Of a DNA stretch of 50,524 nt, positions 41,732 to 50,437 are shown in pieces. The position numbers and the translations under genes are program-made. The stretch's first letter is position 1; every line of letters starts with the position of its first letter. Below the pieces are notes generated by a model. That model saw nothing but the letters and a program-made list of their open reading frames with translations. It did not search any database and was not told where the DNA came from. This stretch comes from G963674685 sp964591275 (GTDB taxonomy: Bacteria > Lernaellota > Lernaellaia > JACKCT01), in NCBI GenBank assembly GCA_964591275.1, contig CAZQAE010000037.1:1-50524 (forward strand). The letters are read 5' to 3'.

Positions 41732-42661
41732 ATGTTCGACCACCGCGGCATTGATCGACGAAGCTTTTTGAGTATGTTGATTGCCCAGGGAGCGTGTCTC
41801 GGTTTGCCCTCCCTCGGCGCGGTAAAGGGTTACCCTGACCTCGTCACGGCGACGGGAAGCGATCCTGGTCTATGCGCCAGGAAGGCCGTTGAAATTCTCG
41901 GTGGGATGCGGCGTTTCGTTTCAAAAAACGACATCGTTTTCTGCAAACCCAATATGTATTTTTTTCAGCCTCAGAACTGGGGAACGACGACGGATCGCAG
42001 GATAATCCGAGCGGTGACGGAAATGGCCCTAAACGCCGGCGCTCGGAAAGTGACGATGGCCGATAAATTCTATCACGGCACGCGGCTTCCCGGAGATCGC
42101 CTGGGCCTTCGAAGCACCCTGACAGGTTTGCAAGACTCGGTTTTCTCTTTACTCCACGGCGACGAGGCTTACGGGACCATCCCTATACCCAACGGGATTT
42201 GGTTAAAGGAATGGGGCGTCGCACGGCAGGTATTGGACGCCGACGTACTGATAAATCTTCCCGTCGCGAAATCTCACAATCTCACGCACGTCTCATTCGG
42301 CATGAAGAACTGGATGGGCGTCGTAAAAAACCCAAGCCGTTGGCACGAGAACCGCGAAGCGAGACTTCAACAGGCCATCGCCGATATCAACACGGTTTTG
42401 AAGCCGAAGTTGACGGTTATGGACTTAAGCCGCGGGCTACTGACGAATGGTCCCGGAGGCCCGGGAAAGTTCGCCCGCCTGAACATGGTCATCGCCGGGA
42501 CCGACCCCGTCGCCCTCGACGCCTTCGCGCTGAACCTGGCCGCGTGGAACGGGCAGCGAAAACTGCCCAGTGAAATTATCCATATCGCCAAGGCCGCGCA
42601 AAACGGCGTAGGTACCTATAATTTCTCCGACATCGACATACAGAAAATTATTCTCGATTGA
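41732..42661 (+). CDS. DUF362 protein with Tat signal
   Basis: 309 aa from ATG 41732, with GAGG 6 nt upstream; an ATG at 41681 adds 17 residues but its ribosome site is too close. Twin-arginine signal IDRRSFLSMLIAQG (residues 8-21), so it is exported folded. DUF362 core: KNDIVFCKPNMYF, DVLINLPVAKSHNLTHVSFGMKNWMGVVKNP. It lacks the ferredoxin domain of the protein at 29368. Tat export of a DUF362 protein suggests a bound metal or cluster. Function unproven. Confidence 0.85.
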   Translation: MFDHRGIDRRSFLSMLIAQGACLGLPSLGAVKGYPDLVTATGSDPGLCARKAVEILGGMRRFVSKNDIVFCKPNMYFFQPQNWGTTTDRRIIRAVTEMALNAGARKVTMADKFYHGTRLPGDRLGLRSTLTGLQDSVFSLLHGDEAYGTIPIPNGIWLKEWGVARQVLDADVLINLPVAKSHNLTHVSFGMKNWMGVVKNPSRWHENREARLQQAIADINTVLKPKLTVMDLSRGLLTNGPGGPGKFARLNMVIAGTDPVALDAFALNLAAWNGQRKLPSEIIHIAKAAQNGVGTYNFSDIDIQKIILD

Positions 42662-42669
42662 CTCAGAGC

Positions 42670-42993
42670 TTAGAAATTCGGAACGTGTTCGGATATCTGC
42701 GCGTACACGATTAAAACCAAGGCCATGAGGGCGACATAGGAACCAAAAAGTATGCCGGTCCACGCAAAAGCGCGAAATAAAAACCGCAGGCGATGGGATC
42801 GTGCGCGCCTGTGAGCCTGGATGCCGGCAAATATAGCGGCGAGCGGAAAAATGAAAGTTCCCGCATAGGTTGCAACGCAAGGCTCAGCGTAAAAAGACAA
42901 CACCCCTACGAGCGCGAAGGCCGTGGACAAAGATGATAGACTGAGAATTTTCCACGCATGTTGGAGTGGATGCGCAGTATTGGACGTTTTCAT
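42670..42993 (-). CDS. Small membrane protein, 107 aa
   Basis: Two or three transmembrane helices (ILSLSSLSTAFALVGVLSF, YAGTFIFPLAAIFAGI, LFGSYVALMALVLIVY) with a basic loop QAHRRARSHRLR, a layout like DUF4190 proteins. The ATG overlaps the arylsulfotransferase stop (ATGA), so it is translated with it. Function unknown. Confidence 0.7.
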   Translation of the reverse strand: MKTSNTAHPLQHAWKILSLSSLSTAFALVGVLSFYAEPCVATYAGTFIFPLAAIFAGIQAHRRARSHRLRFLFRAFAWTGILFGSYVALMALVLIVYAQISEHVPNF

Positions 42994-44483
42994 TCATCCA
43001 ACCATATGGACGGATAAATCGTGGCGCGATGAATGACGGGGCCGGGCCAATCGCCGAAGTTTCCCAGATCATACGTTGCGCGCCACACCTCATTCTCCTC
43101 GGGGTCCGCTTCTATTACCAGAAACGATCCGCCCGTCGATATGAGTGTATTTCCGTTCGAGAGCTTCTCAACCGTCCCGTTTGTCATATTGTATTTAAAA
43201 CGTAACTCCCATACGATTTTCGCCGTCCAGCTCTGCGTATCCAATTCGACCTCGATGACCCGTGACCATGGCGCATCGAGTCGCCGGAAGTGATTGTCGA
43301 ACAAAATCAGGTTTCCGTTTTCCATAATCTGCGCGTCGTGCTGATACCCAATACTCTCATCATCCTCCCAGGTAAAATCAAGATCGTTGCCGAGTTGCCA
43401 AAGGATATCGCCCGTATTGTGATTCACCTTGACAACGCGACTGACGTTTCGCATCGAAATGAGAAATGCGTCCTCATCGGGAACCGGAAACGCTGAATTG
43501 GCGTGAGTCCAATCGATGGTTCCTTCCCCCAGGTCGCCATAGAGAAGAAGGCAGGATACCGGATCCATAGCGTCCGGGGGAATCTCATCCTGGTGATCGA
43601 AAGCCGACCAGCGCCATATTTCATGACCATCCTCGTCGAGTTCCGCAACGCCGTCGCCAACGGCCATGTCAGTCGGCGTTGTGAGATCGCACATAACGCC
43701 CGAACCGATCATGTTAAAGACCAGCATATAACGCAATGGCTCAAAGTTGACGTAAAAGTAATGATGAAACTTCTGAAGATAGGGTTCATTGAGGTCGGTC
43801 ACAAAAAGTCTGTCCATGCTGCCATCGAGGCCAATCCGCGTCATCTCATCGCCGCCATGAAAAAACCCACCCTCCGGTGAGGCTTTGGGCGTTCCATATT
43901 TTGGCTCAGCGTAGAAGCGCAGGCGACCGTCTCTGTCAATGATCTCAAGCGCGAATGTGCCCATGGGGGGACTGTCGGCGCTGGCCGTGACAACGATCCA
44001 GGTTTTTCGGTCCGCCAAATCCGCGCCCTCGACCAAAATCGGTCGTGGCGCCCATGAGGGCAATGACGAAGTTTCAAAATCCCCTTGGGCGACGATATGC
44101 TCAGGAAGTGAAGCCAAGTGAAAGACATAATGAAATATCGATGTTTCAGCAAGACCATAAAAGCGAAATCGATGTTCCGTACCTTCGGCAGAGAACTCCG
44201 GAATCGAAGAACCGTAACCTCGAAGATTTTCGCTTGTTACACGCCCGGACAGTGAACACGGAATCTCGGTTTGCACAACGATCTCACGCGACAAAATATT
44301 TTCTTGAGGCGGCGGAAGGACCTCAACATTCACAACGGCGCATTCGCCTAATTCATCAAGCGTATCGTCGTCATCGTCCGTTTCGGAGGCCGGCGAATCG
44401 TCGTCGTCACTCCCACAGGAAAATTGGACCAAAACGATCATAGCAATCAAGACAACGTAGCTTAGCGTTTGCAACAATCTCAT
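42990..44483 (-). CDS. Arylsulfotransferase (ASST)-like lipoprotein
   Basis: 497 aa from ATG 44483, with GGGAG 11 nt upstream. Signal peptide (about residues 1-21) ends in the lipobox VQFSC (Cys22), followed by a short Asp-rich linker. The remainder is a propeller of the ASST/aryl-sulfate sulfotransferase type: TIDWTHANSAF, GDILWQLGNDLDFTW, GYQHDAQIMENGNLILFDNH, VIEVELDTQSW, LSNGNTLIS. In the periplasmic E. coli enzyme catalytic His residues transfer sulfate from phenyl sulfates; His in DWTHAN and QHDAQ are candidates. Surface anchoring instead of a soluble periplasmic form is inferred. Confidence 0.82.
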   Translation of the reverse strand: MRLLQTLSYVVLIAMIVLVQFSCGSDDDDSPASETDDDDDTLDELGECAVVNVEVLPPPQENILSREIVVQTEIPCSLSGRVTSENLRGYGSSIPEFSAEGTEHRFRFYGLAETSIFHYVFHLASLPEHIVAQGDFETSSLPSWAPRPILVEGADLADRKTWIVVTASADSPPMGTFALEIIDRDGRLRFYAEPKYGTPKASPEGGFFHGGDEMTRIGLDGSMDRLFVTDLNEPYLQKFHHYFYVNFEPLRYMLVFNMIGSGVMCDLTTPTDMAVGDGVAELDEDGHEIWRWSAFDHQDEIPPDAMDPVSCLLLYGDLGEGTIDWTHANSAFPVPDEDAFLISMRNVSRVVKVNHNTGDILWQLGNDLDFTWEDDESIGYQHDAQIMENGNLILFDNHFRRLDAPWSRVIEVELDTQSWTAKIVWELRFKYNMTNGTVEKLSNGNTLISTGGSFLVIEADPEENEVWRATYDLGNFGDWPGPVIHRATIYPSIWLDE

Positions 44484-44706
44484 CGTGAAAATGCTCCCTA
44501 CTGCCCGGTGCGGACGTGATGACAATAAAGATTATCAAATTGGAGACCTGCTGTGAAGCCTCTTCCGGCGATGATGATCGAATCGACGACAACCGTCTTA
44601 TTGTCTGATGTCGGGCGATCCATTAAGATGACCATGCGTCGGTAGACCAAGCACTTGGATTGCATTGTGTGCCTGCCAATCCAATAAGGGAAAAGGGGCA
44701 TTTCGG

Positions 44707-45756
44707 ATGAGGCGCATCGTTCTTGTTATCGTAGCGCTTTTCTGTTTGGCGATCTTCGCCAACGCATTGTCCGGTCATTTTCTGGCCGGCGGCTACGCAC
44801 CCTATTTACGGACCTCTGATAATCCGATTCTGCGTTTCGAAATGATCCCTTACGCCGAGGTCCGCTATAACGGCCAACGCAAAGCCATCCCTGTTGCCCC
44901 ATTCAAGCTCAACAGCAGGGGATTTCGAGATCGTGAACACAGCGTATCCAAGGTGCCGGGAATATTTAGAATCGCTGGCCTGGGGTGCACCGACATGGCC
45001 GGATTGGGATTAGCCTTTGAAAATACGAAGTTGCGTCAGTTGGAAACTTTCCTCCTTGGGCAAGGACGCGCGCCCTCTTACGAAACCATCAACCTCGGCG
45101 TCCCGGCGTACAATTTCAGCCAATATATCGAAATCTTTCGTTTAATGGGGCTTGATTACAATCCCGACATGGTCATCATAAACATGACCTATAATGACCT
45201 GAATGTCTCACCCGCTTTGGATGAGTACATCTTTAGTCGGGGATGGCTAATTAACACCCTATTTTGGCGCATTCCTCTTTTTCGATTCGGCATTCAGTTT
45301 TTCAACTACGACAAGATTTTCAATAGGGGTGTAGACTTAGCCGCGCTTTCTCAATCACTCGATGCGATGGAAGCCATGCAAAGGGCATCGGGATTCAAGC
45401 TTCTCTACATCCTTTCCGATCGACCGGAAGGCAAAGAGTGGGAATCCTTTATGCGGCGAATCGCTAGGGAAAACACAAAGAATATCCAATATTTCTTCCA
45501 CGAGATGGAGGATCGATACGTTATTGCAAACGATTGGCATTTGAACGCTGAGGGCAACCGCCTATGGGCGCGGTTGGTTGCCTGTGAACTTTCAAAAACA
45601 AATGGCTGGTTGCCTGACGAGGAAGCCGCACGTCTCGTCCAGCAAGGCGTATGCGACGCAATACCCCCCGATGTTAATCAGAAGCCGCCGGAGCCTTTTG
45701 CTGGACCTCGGCTTCATCCGCCGAATCACGGAGATGAATTTTCCGCTCCAGAATAA
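44707..45756 (+). CDS. SGNH-hydrolase-like protein with altered nucleophile motif
   Basis: 349 aa, membrane-anchored by an N-terminal helix (IVLVIVALFCLAIFA). The fold is recognised from block I FRIAGLGCTDMAG, where the usual G-D-S reads G-C-T, block III MVIINMTYNDLNVS and the final D-x-x-H DWHLNAEGN. The Ser nucleophile is replaced by Thr and the Asp by Cys, so esterase activity is doubtful. ATG 44707 is preceded by GGGG; a start 14 codons upstream is possible. The last 83 bp overlap the 3' end of the other SGNH gene on the opposite strand. Confidence 0.75.
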   Translation: MRRIVLVIVALFCLAIFANALSGHFLAGGYAPYLRTSDNPILRFEMIPYAEVRYNGQRKAIPVAPFKLNSRGFRDREHSVSKVPGIFRIAGLGCTDMAGLGLAFENTKLRQLETFLLGQGRAPSYETINLGVPAYNFSQYIEIFRLMGLDYNPDMVIINMTYNDLNVSPALDEYIFSRGWLINTLFWRIPLFRFGIQFFNYDKIFNRGVDLAALSQSLDAMEAMQRASGFKLLYILSDRPEGKEWESFMRRIARENTKNIQYFFHEMEDRYVIANDWHLNAEGNRLWARLVACELSKTNGWLPDEEAARLVQQGVCDAIPPDVNQKPPEPFAGPRLHPPNHGDEFSAPE

Positions 45757-46858
45757 ACTTCGCAACCTTATGAGCAATGTATTTGTTCCCTTCGGGACTG
45801 TGATGAGCGCCGTCCATAAAATACTCATCCATCTTCGGCACTTCACCCACCGTTTCGATCAACGGCAAGCCAAACTCGTGAGAAAGTTGCCGGAGGATTT
45901 CGTTTTGGGCTTCGAGGGTTTCCAGCGCGCCCTCAACGGTGAAGTTATAAACCAGGCTCCGATAGAAGACGATGATGCGTTCATAAAATTCCTTTGAGAA
46001 GCGACCCTTCTTCTCCTTCGTCGTCAGGGCGTAGTCGTACGTGGCCAGAACTGGCGTGGCGTTGCTGCCGAGGATATTTTTTATCAGCGCGGTGAGAATA
46101 TCACGATAGGCCTCCAGCCCTTCTTCACTCGGGTGCTGGCGACGAGGTTCGCGAGTAAGCAGGTATCGCGCCGCGCCCGAAAACAAGGCATAAGACGCCA
46201 TGCCCCGCTTAACATAGGCGCCGCGGTTGATGGACGCAAAATTCTTAACCGGTTGCGCCAGGGAATCTGAAATCCGATAGGGGGCGGGGTTGCGCAGCGC
46301 ACTGTTGACGTTGCTTTCGATAATGACAATGTCCGACTTAAGCTTGTGCCAGACAAGGGCGTAGTTCATAAAAATATTAATATCGAAGGCACCGGAGATG
46401 CCGGCATTGATGACTTCGAATAATCCCGGAGCGGACTCGTCAAGCAGGGTTTGCAACTCCTGCGGGTACCCATACTCCGTGGTGGAAGAGCCGACGCATA
46501 GAATGCGTTTTGCTCCGTGAAGCGGCTCCGGCGGCGGCGCAGCCCCAGCAAATCCCCAAGAATGGCCGGAAATTTTCGGCAAGACGAAATAACGATTGTA
46601 GTGATCTTCGACGACGGGGATCGGATCCAAAATGGATCGAGACTGCACTTGCTCATAACGTTTTTTAAACGACCAGAAACCGCTTTGGACGCCGTAAAGA
46701 CTTTTCGTCACTTTGTAGGAATCGTAGAGAGCCTTGTGATAAAGGGACTGTCTTGCGCCGAATTCAATAAACAGGATCGCAACGATGATCGCCGCAAGCA
46801 CGGTTGCGATGCGGTAGAATCTATGAGGTCTTTTGCTTGGCATAAGGATTCTCGACAA
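45674..46858 (-). CDS. SGNH/GDSL-family hydrolase, membrane-anchored
   Basis: 394 aa. N-terminal anchor helix (VLAAIIVAILFIEFGA) and then an SGNH domain: block I RILCVGSSTTEYGYP with nucleophile Ser, block II VINAGISGA, block III IIESNVNSA and the Asp-His pair in DGAHHSPEGN. Likely acts as an esterase or O-acyl hydrolase at the periplasmic face of the membrane. Divergent from the small membrane protein/PP-loop operon, convergent and overlapping with the SGNH-like gene at 44707. Confidence 0.85.
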   Translation of the reverse strand: MSRILMPSKRPHRFYRIATVLAAIIVAILFIEFGARQSLYHKALYDSYKVTKSLYGVQSGFWSFKKRYEQVQSRSILDPIPVVEDHYNRYFVLPKISGHSWGFAGAAPPPEPLHGAKRILCVGSSTTEYGYPQELQTLLDESAPGLFEVINAGISGAFDINIFMNYALVWHKLKSDIVIIESNVNSALRNPAPYRISDSLAQPVKNFASINRGAYVKRGMASYALFSGAARYLLTREPRRQHPSEEGLEAYRDILTALIKNILGSNATPVLATYDYALTTKEKKGRFSKEFYERIIVFYRSLVYNFTVEGALETLEAQNEILRQLSHEFGLPLIETVGEVPKMDEYFMDGAHHSPEGNKYIAHKVAKFILERKIHLRDSADEAEVQQKAPAASD

Positions 46859-47029
46859 GTCGTCTCGTTTTCAGGCCACTATTTTTTCTAACCCAGGAAC
46901 AAAATTTATTCCAGCGCTATAAAGCTTCACCCAAAAATGCAGAGTTGTCCAAGTTTTTCCTGATGCCCAACGTTCCAGAACTCCGGCTCCGTCTGGACCA
47001 ATGGTGGATATTCCCCTATGGTGACTTCT

Positions 47030-47215
47030 ATGAAGCGTTTGGTAAAATTCTTTCAATGGGTTCTGGGATTTATCTTTTTATCGATTGTCTTGTGCCTCCC
47101 TTATCGTATGCGTATCACGGTGTCCAACTTCCTGGGGCGCTTTATGAATTGGCTCTATCACCTATACGTCCGAATGATTCGTTGGTTTTTCAGGCAACTG
47201 GAAGAAAAACAATAA
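47030..47215 (+). CDS. Small membrane protein, 61 aa, coupled to PP-loop gene
   Basis: Start at ATG 47030 with GGTGA 5 nt upstream (an ATG at 47018 is in frame). One or two hydrophobic helices (FFQWVLGFIFLSIVLCL and FMNWLYHLYVRMI) with basic flanks, ending RQLEEKQ. The stop shares one base with the next start (TAATG), a strong coupling signal. No family recognised; probably a membrane tether for the PP-loop enzyme, by position only. Confidence 0.65.
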   Translation: MKRLVKFFQWVLGFIFLSIVLCLPYRMRITVSNFLGRFMNWLYHLYVRMIRWFFRQLEEKQ

Positions 47216-48096
47216 TGGAACGCAAAACGACGAAGGTAGCCGTCCTGTTTTCCGGCGGAACCGATTCCACCGCGTCGGCGGCGTTGTTGACTGAGTCCTT
47301 CGAGGAAATCCACCTTCTCACCTACGATCGGCATGGCTTTTACAACGCCGATAATTCCGTCAACAACGCCAGGCGGCTCGCTGACCGATTCCCGCACGTT
47401 CGCTTTATTCACCGGATCTTCGAAACGACGCCGTTGGCAAAGTGGATCGCCAATCACAAACGATGGCGGTATATTCGAAAGTACGGTTTTTTCACATTGC
47501 AGAATTGCGGTCATTGTGCTTTAGCCAACCACATCGGCACCCTGGGGTATTGCCTTCGACACGGCATCGACAACTTGGCTGACGGGATTACCTATGACTG
47601 GCCTTTTTTCCCGGGACACATGGACAAGGTGATCGCCGAACTCAAAATCTTCCACAGGAAATTCGGAATTACCTATCACACCCCTGTTTTGCATTTCGAC
47701 GTTGAAGAGCCTCCGCATTATTTTGAGAAAATTTCCCCCGCTTTTCACAAAGTGAGCAAAGACAGTGCAGCCAATACGACCGGAAAACTCCTTTTCAAGC
47801 TCGGCCTGTCCGAAACAACGAATTATAAGGGTTCTGAAAAAGACCGGACCGTGCAGGCCCGATGTTATCAATTCGCCGTACCCAATATGTTCATCTACTG
47901 GGTGTTTCGCGGGGTCGAACGCTGGGATGATTACGAGAAAATCGTTCACGCTTATTTCAGCGAACTCCTCGATGACTCTAAAATACTGATCGAAGAATAT
48001 ATGAATGGGGAAACGGAACCGAGCTTGTTTTCCTACCTCGATGCTGACTGTGACGATGAAAGCTTCGTGACGCCCGCAAGCGAAGATGGGCATTAG
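47215..48096 (+). CDS. PP-loop ATP pyrophosphatase (QueC/asparagine-synthetase-like)
   Basis: 293 aa from ATG 47215. The N-type PP-loop VAVLFSGGTDSTASAALL (SGGxDS) is at residues 8-25, then LLTYDRHGFYN, and a CGHC motif (NCGHCALANH, near residue 100) that could bind a metal. PP-loop enzymes adenylate a carboxyl or carbonyl to let ammonia or sulfur attack; QueC makes 7-cyano-7-deazaguanine. The queD/E partners are absent and the C-terminal half differs from QueC, so a different substrate is likely. Part of the SGNH/DUF5989 locus; upstream frame to 46945 rejected as a start. Confidence 0.8.
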   Translation: MERKTTKVAVLFSGGTDSTASAALLTESFEEIHLLTYDRHGFYNADNSVNNARRLADRFPHVRFIHRIFETTPLAKWIANHKRWRYIRKYGFFTLQNCGHCALANHIGTLGYCLRHGIDNLADGITYDWPFFPGHMDKVIAELKIFHRKFGITYHTPVLHFDVEEPPHYFEKISPAFHKVSKDSAANTTGKLLFKLGLSETTNYKGSEKDRTVQARCYQFAVPNMFIYWVFRGVERWDDYEKIVHAYFSELLDDSKILIEEYMNGETEPSLFSYLDADCDDESFVTPASEDGH

Positions 48097-48158
48097 TGTA
48101 TTGATTTCATCCGGTCCGGGTCGTATGATTGACGTGAGGCTGATCGGGGGGAAAAACC

Positions 48159-48380
48159 ATGAATGAACACGACAACAAGACGAATGGTCGCCAGAAGAAA
48201 TCCGCGAGACCGGTCATAAAAAATCGCCGGGATTTTTTCTTATACGCTTACTTGCGCATCAAGCAAACACGAAAGTGGTGGCTTCTTCCGGTGCTGGTCC
48301 TGCTCATGACTATCGGCATCTTTCTGAATATGTTCACCGGTTACAACGTTCTTCCGGCGATATACAGCCTTATTCCCTAA
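48159..48380 (+). CDS. DUF5989-type membrane peptide, 73 aa
   Basis: GGGGGG lies 7 nt before the ATG. A basic N-terminus leads to one transmembrane helix with the pattern KWWLLPVLVLLMTIGIFL and then NVLPAIYSLIP, as in DUF5989 proteins. From memory these are often found with carbamoyltransferases, SxtJ and SGNH hydrolases; here they accompany SGNH-like and PP-loop genes. Function unknown. Confidence 0.75.
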   Translation: MNEHDNKTNGRQKKSARPVIKNRRDFFLYAYLRIKQTRKWWLLPVLVLLMTIGIFLNMFTGYNVLPAIYSLIP

Positions 48381-48463
48381 ACAGGCCGAGGCTCTTGTCT
48401 AATGAGTTGAAACGGTACGCACCCTGAAAAAAGGATAAAGTGAACGCGAACCGTCCGGGCATT

Positions 48464-49051
48464 TTATCTGGACGAGTTTGCTGGCGTGGAGTCCATGTCC
48501 GCGCACGTTTTTTCATAGTCCGTTTCCAACTCGATTCCCAGAAGAAGGACCAGACGATTGACGAATGAGAAATAGGCCACCGTCAGAGCGGCATCAAGAA
48601 TGCCTCGATCATCAAAACCACACCTTTTAAGCTCCTCAATATCCGACGGCGATGCATCGGAAGGCCTTAGAGCCGCATCCGAAGCCCAGCGCAGCATCAT
48701 CAATTCCCCTGCCGGCAACTCTTGCGGCACTGCGCCGTCATGAAGCTTTTCAATGATCGCGGCATCGTCGCCGAGTTTTTGAAGCGCTTCACTGTGATGC
48801 GCCGCGCAATAGCGACAATTGTTGGCGGCTGAAACCACAACCCCAATTCGCTCCCGCATGATCCTACTCAGTGATGAAGGAGCGAAAACAATGGCCTTAT
48901 AGATTTCCAGATGCGCACGTAGGGCACGCGGGTTGAACGATTGCGCCTGGTGGATTTGGGCAATGCCGCCGCGGGCCGAGGCAATGAGATCGTATAGTCT
49001 TGCCAGTTCGTTTTCCGCTTTTTCCGGCGTGATTGTTTTAATCCAAGTCAT
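48464..49051 (-). CDS. AhpD/carboxymuconolactone-decarboxylase-like protein
   Basis: 195 aa. ATG 49051 has GGGAG 6 nt upstream. The all-helical CMD/AhpD fold is recognised from IGVVVSAANNCRYCAAHHSEAL, with the redox pair CRYC and the adjacent His, as in AhpD and peroxidase-related alkylhydroperoxidases. Likely reduces peroxide or acts with a thiol partner. It is downstream of the cytochrome gene cluster on the same strand, separated by 46 bp. Confidence 0.88.
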   Translation of the reverse strand: MTWIKTITPEKAENELARLYDLIASARGGIAQIHQAQSFNPRALRAHLEIYKAIVFAPSSLSRIMRERIGVVVSAANNCRYCAAHHSEALQKLGDDAAIIEKLHDGAVPQELPAGELMMLRWASDAALRPSDASPSDIEELKRCGFDDRGILDAALTVAYFSFVNRLVLLLGIELETDYEKTCADMDSTPANSSR

Positions 49052-49097
49052 CACGTACTCCCATTATCGATCCCTTTGAAACGAATTTGTATGTTTT

Positions 49098-49478
49098 CTA
49101 TCCGGCCAGAACCTTAGCAGATGAGTCGACGTCCGAATCTCTGGTAAATAAATAGGCTCCGTCTTCCGCGATCCAGTCGTCAATAGGCTTTGTAAAAGGC
49201 TTTTTCAAGAGCTTGATCAAGCGATTGTCTCCAGGCTCCATATGCGCCGAAACACCAATCATGATTTTAGACTGCGGCACATTTAACTTCAGCGTGCCGT
49301 GCATCGCCAGCGGCTTCACAACAAGCGAGCCTGCAATAAAGGCGTAGGCCGTAATCGTCATGTTGATAAGAAATCGATGTCTTTGTGGACGAACGCGCTT
49401 CCTCAACGGGAAGACCGCTTCGCAAATCAGCATCAGGCAGAAAAAGACTACCGGTGTCATCGTCAAACCGTCAATCAT
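49098..49478 (-). CDS. Membrane protein, sterol-desaturase-like N-terminus, 126 aa
   Basis: The ATG 49478 overlaps the cytochrome stop (ATGA). Two helices (TPVVFFCLMLICEAVFPL, FLINMTITAYAFIAGSLVV) with RKRVRPQRHR between resemble the first helices of the fatty-acid hydroxylase/sterol desaturase superfamily, but the His-box region is lacking: the protein continues with about 60 soluble residues (SAHMEPGDNRLIKLLK, DDWIAEDGAYL) and stops. Possibly a truncated derivative or an unrelated small protein. Confidence 0.6.
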   Translation of the reverse strand: MIDGLTMTPVVFFCLMLICEAVFPLRKRVRPQRHRFLINMTITAYAFIAGSLVVKPLAMHGTLKLNVPQSKIMIGVSAHMEPGDNRLIKLLKKPFTKPIDDWIAEDGAYLFTRDSDVDSSAKVLAG

Positions 49479-50344
49479 TTTCGCCCGGACAAAAATTCGA
49501 TGATGGTCGATTTCTCCCCATCGGTCAGGAAATTCGGATCGCCGGAATAGCCCGCCATTTCGTCGACTGTCGCGGTCCACTCCTCAACCGTCTTGGCGAC
49601 GCCGAAGACCTGTTCAAGGTTGTGGCATGAGGAACACTTTCTGCCAACCAGAGTTTTCCCAATCTCAGCATCGACCTTCAAGGCTTCGGAGTCGGTCCGC
49701 ACACCCTGCTGCTTTTCCAGATAGTAGATGATTTGTTTGACATCGAAGTCGCTGATATTGGGTGCGTCGATCAGGGCCATGCGATTGACATTCGCAGTCC
49801 ACCCCTCGCGACTTTTGAACTGCCGAAATACCTTTTCGAGCGTGTGGCATTTTCCGCATTTGCTGAAAAGTATTTCGCGTCCGATGCTCTCGTCCAGCAT
49901 ATCCTGGTCATGGTCTGAGAGAATCGTATAACGGAGGTCAGAGCTATTGAGGAAGTAATATCCAGCCGTGAGACCCGAAAGCACGAAAGCAAAAAGGAAT
50001 ATCGACACTCCGAAGCCTAAAAGCTCGGAACTCAGGCGCCTGTGCCTTCGTACAATGAGGAGTTTGATCGCGAGCAAGGGAACGATGGCGATGGCCAGCG
50101 CCATGTGGAGCACCGCCCGCGCCGAAAACTCTTCCTGAAAAGCCGCGGTCTTTTTGACCATCAGAAAGAGCATGAAAATGAAAATGACGACAAAAAGGTA
50201 TCCGAAGACTCTATGCATCCAGACGAGACGCTTGTTGATTGCGCGATCCTTCGGATTCCCTTTGAGTTCGAGCATCAGAAAGATTGCCGCCGCGCCAACG
50301 AGCAGAAAGGCCAGAGCCAGGATCGAGTTGAGCGATGGATTCAT
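49475..50344 (-). CDS. Membrane-bound dihaem cytochrome c
   Basis: 289 aa. Four N-terminal helices (about 1-140) are followed by a soluble, presumably periplasmic part with two CxxCH haem c sites: FSKCGKCHTLEKVF and GRKCSSCHNLEQVF. Each is followed by a similar W-x2-x-V-x-x-M segment (GWTANVNRMAL, EWTATVDEMAG), so the part arose from a duplicated cytochrome domain. It likely transfers electrons from quinol or another carrier. Coupled to the small membrane protein downstream and follows another cytochrome gene at the edge. Confidence 0.9.
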   Translation of the reverse strand: MNPSLNSILALAFLLVGAAAIFLMLELKGNPKDRAINKRLVWMHRVFGYLFVVIFIFMLFLMVKKTAAFQEEFSARAVLHMALAIAIVPLLAIKLLIVRRHRRLSSELLGFGVSIFLFAFVLSGLTAGYYFLNSSDLRYTILSDHDQDMLDESIGREILFSKCGKCHTLEKVFRQFKSREGWTANVNRMALIDAPNISDFDVKQIIYYLEKQQGVRTDSEALKVDAEIGKTLVGRKCSSCHNLEQVFGVAKTVEEWTATVDEMAGYSGDPNFLTDGEKSTIIEFLSGRK

Positions 50345-50401
50345 GGGAAAACCTGATTCTCTCTATTGGCGTTTTTCATCCCAAGGAATGATGGCGAAAG
50401 C

Positions 50402-50426
50402 GTGCCGTCCCCTGTCGAGACGGCAC
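50402..50426 (-). terminator. Hairpin after edge cytochrome gene
   Basis: GTGCCGTC and GACGGCAC form a perfect 8-bp stem with a 9-nt loop, 12 bp after the stop of the partial cytochrome gene on the minus strand. No clear T-run follows, so it may be a partial terminator or a processing/stability element. Confidence 0.45.
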
Positions 50427-50437
50427 ACCCTTATCAT

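Noticed and set aside
46945..47214. Upstream extension of the PP-loop gene by 90 codons
   Set aside because: It overlaps the 61-aa membrane protein in another frame, and the PP-loop normally lies close to the N-terminus, as with ATG 47215.
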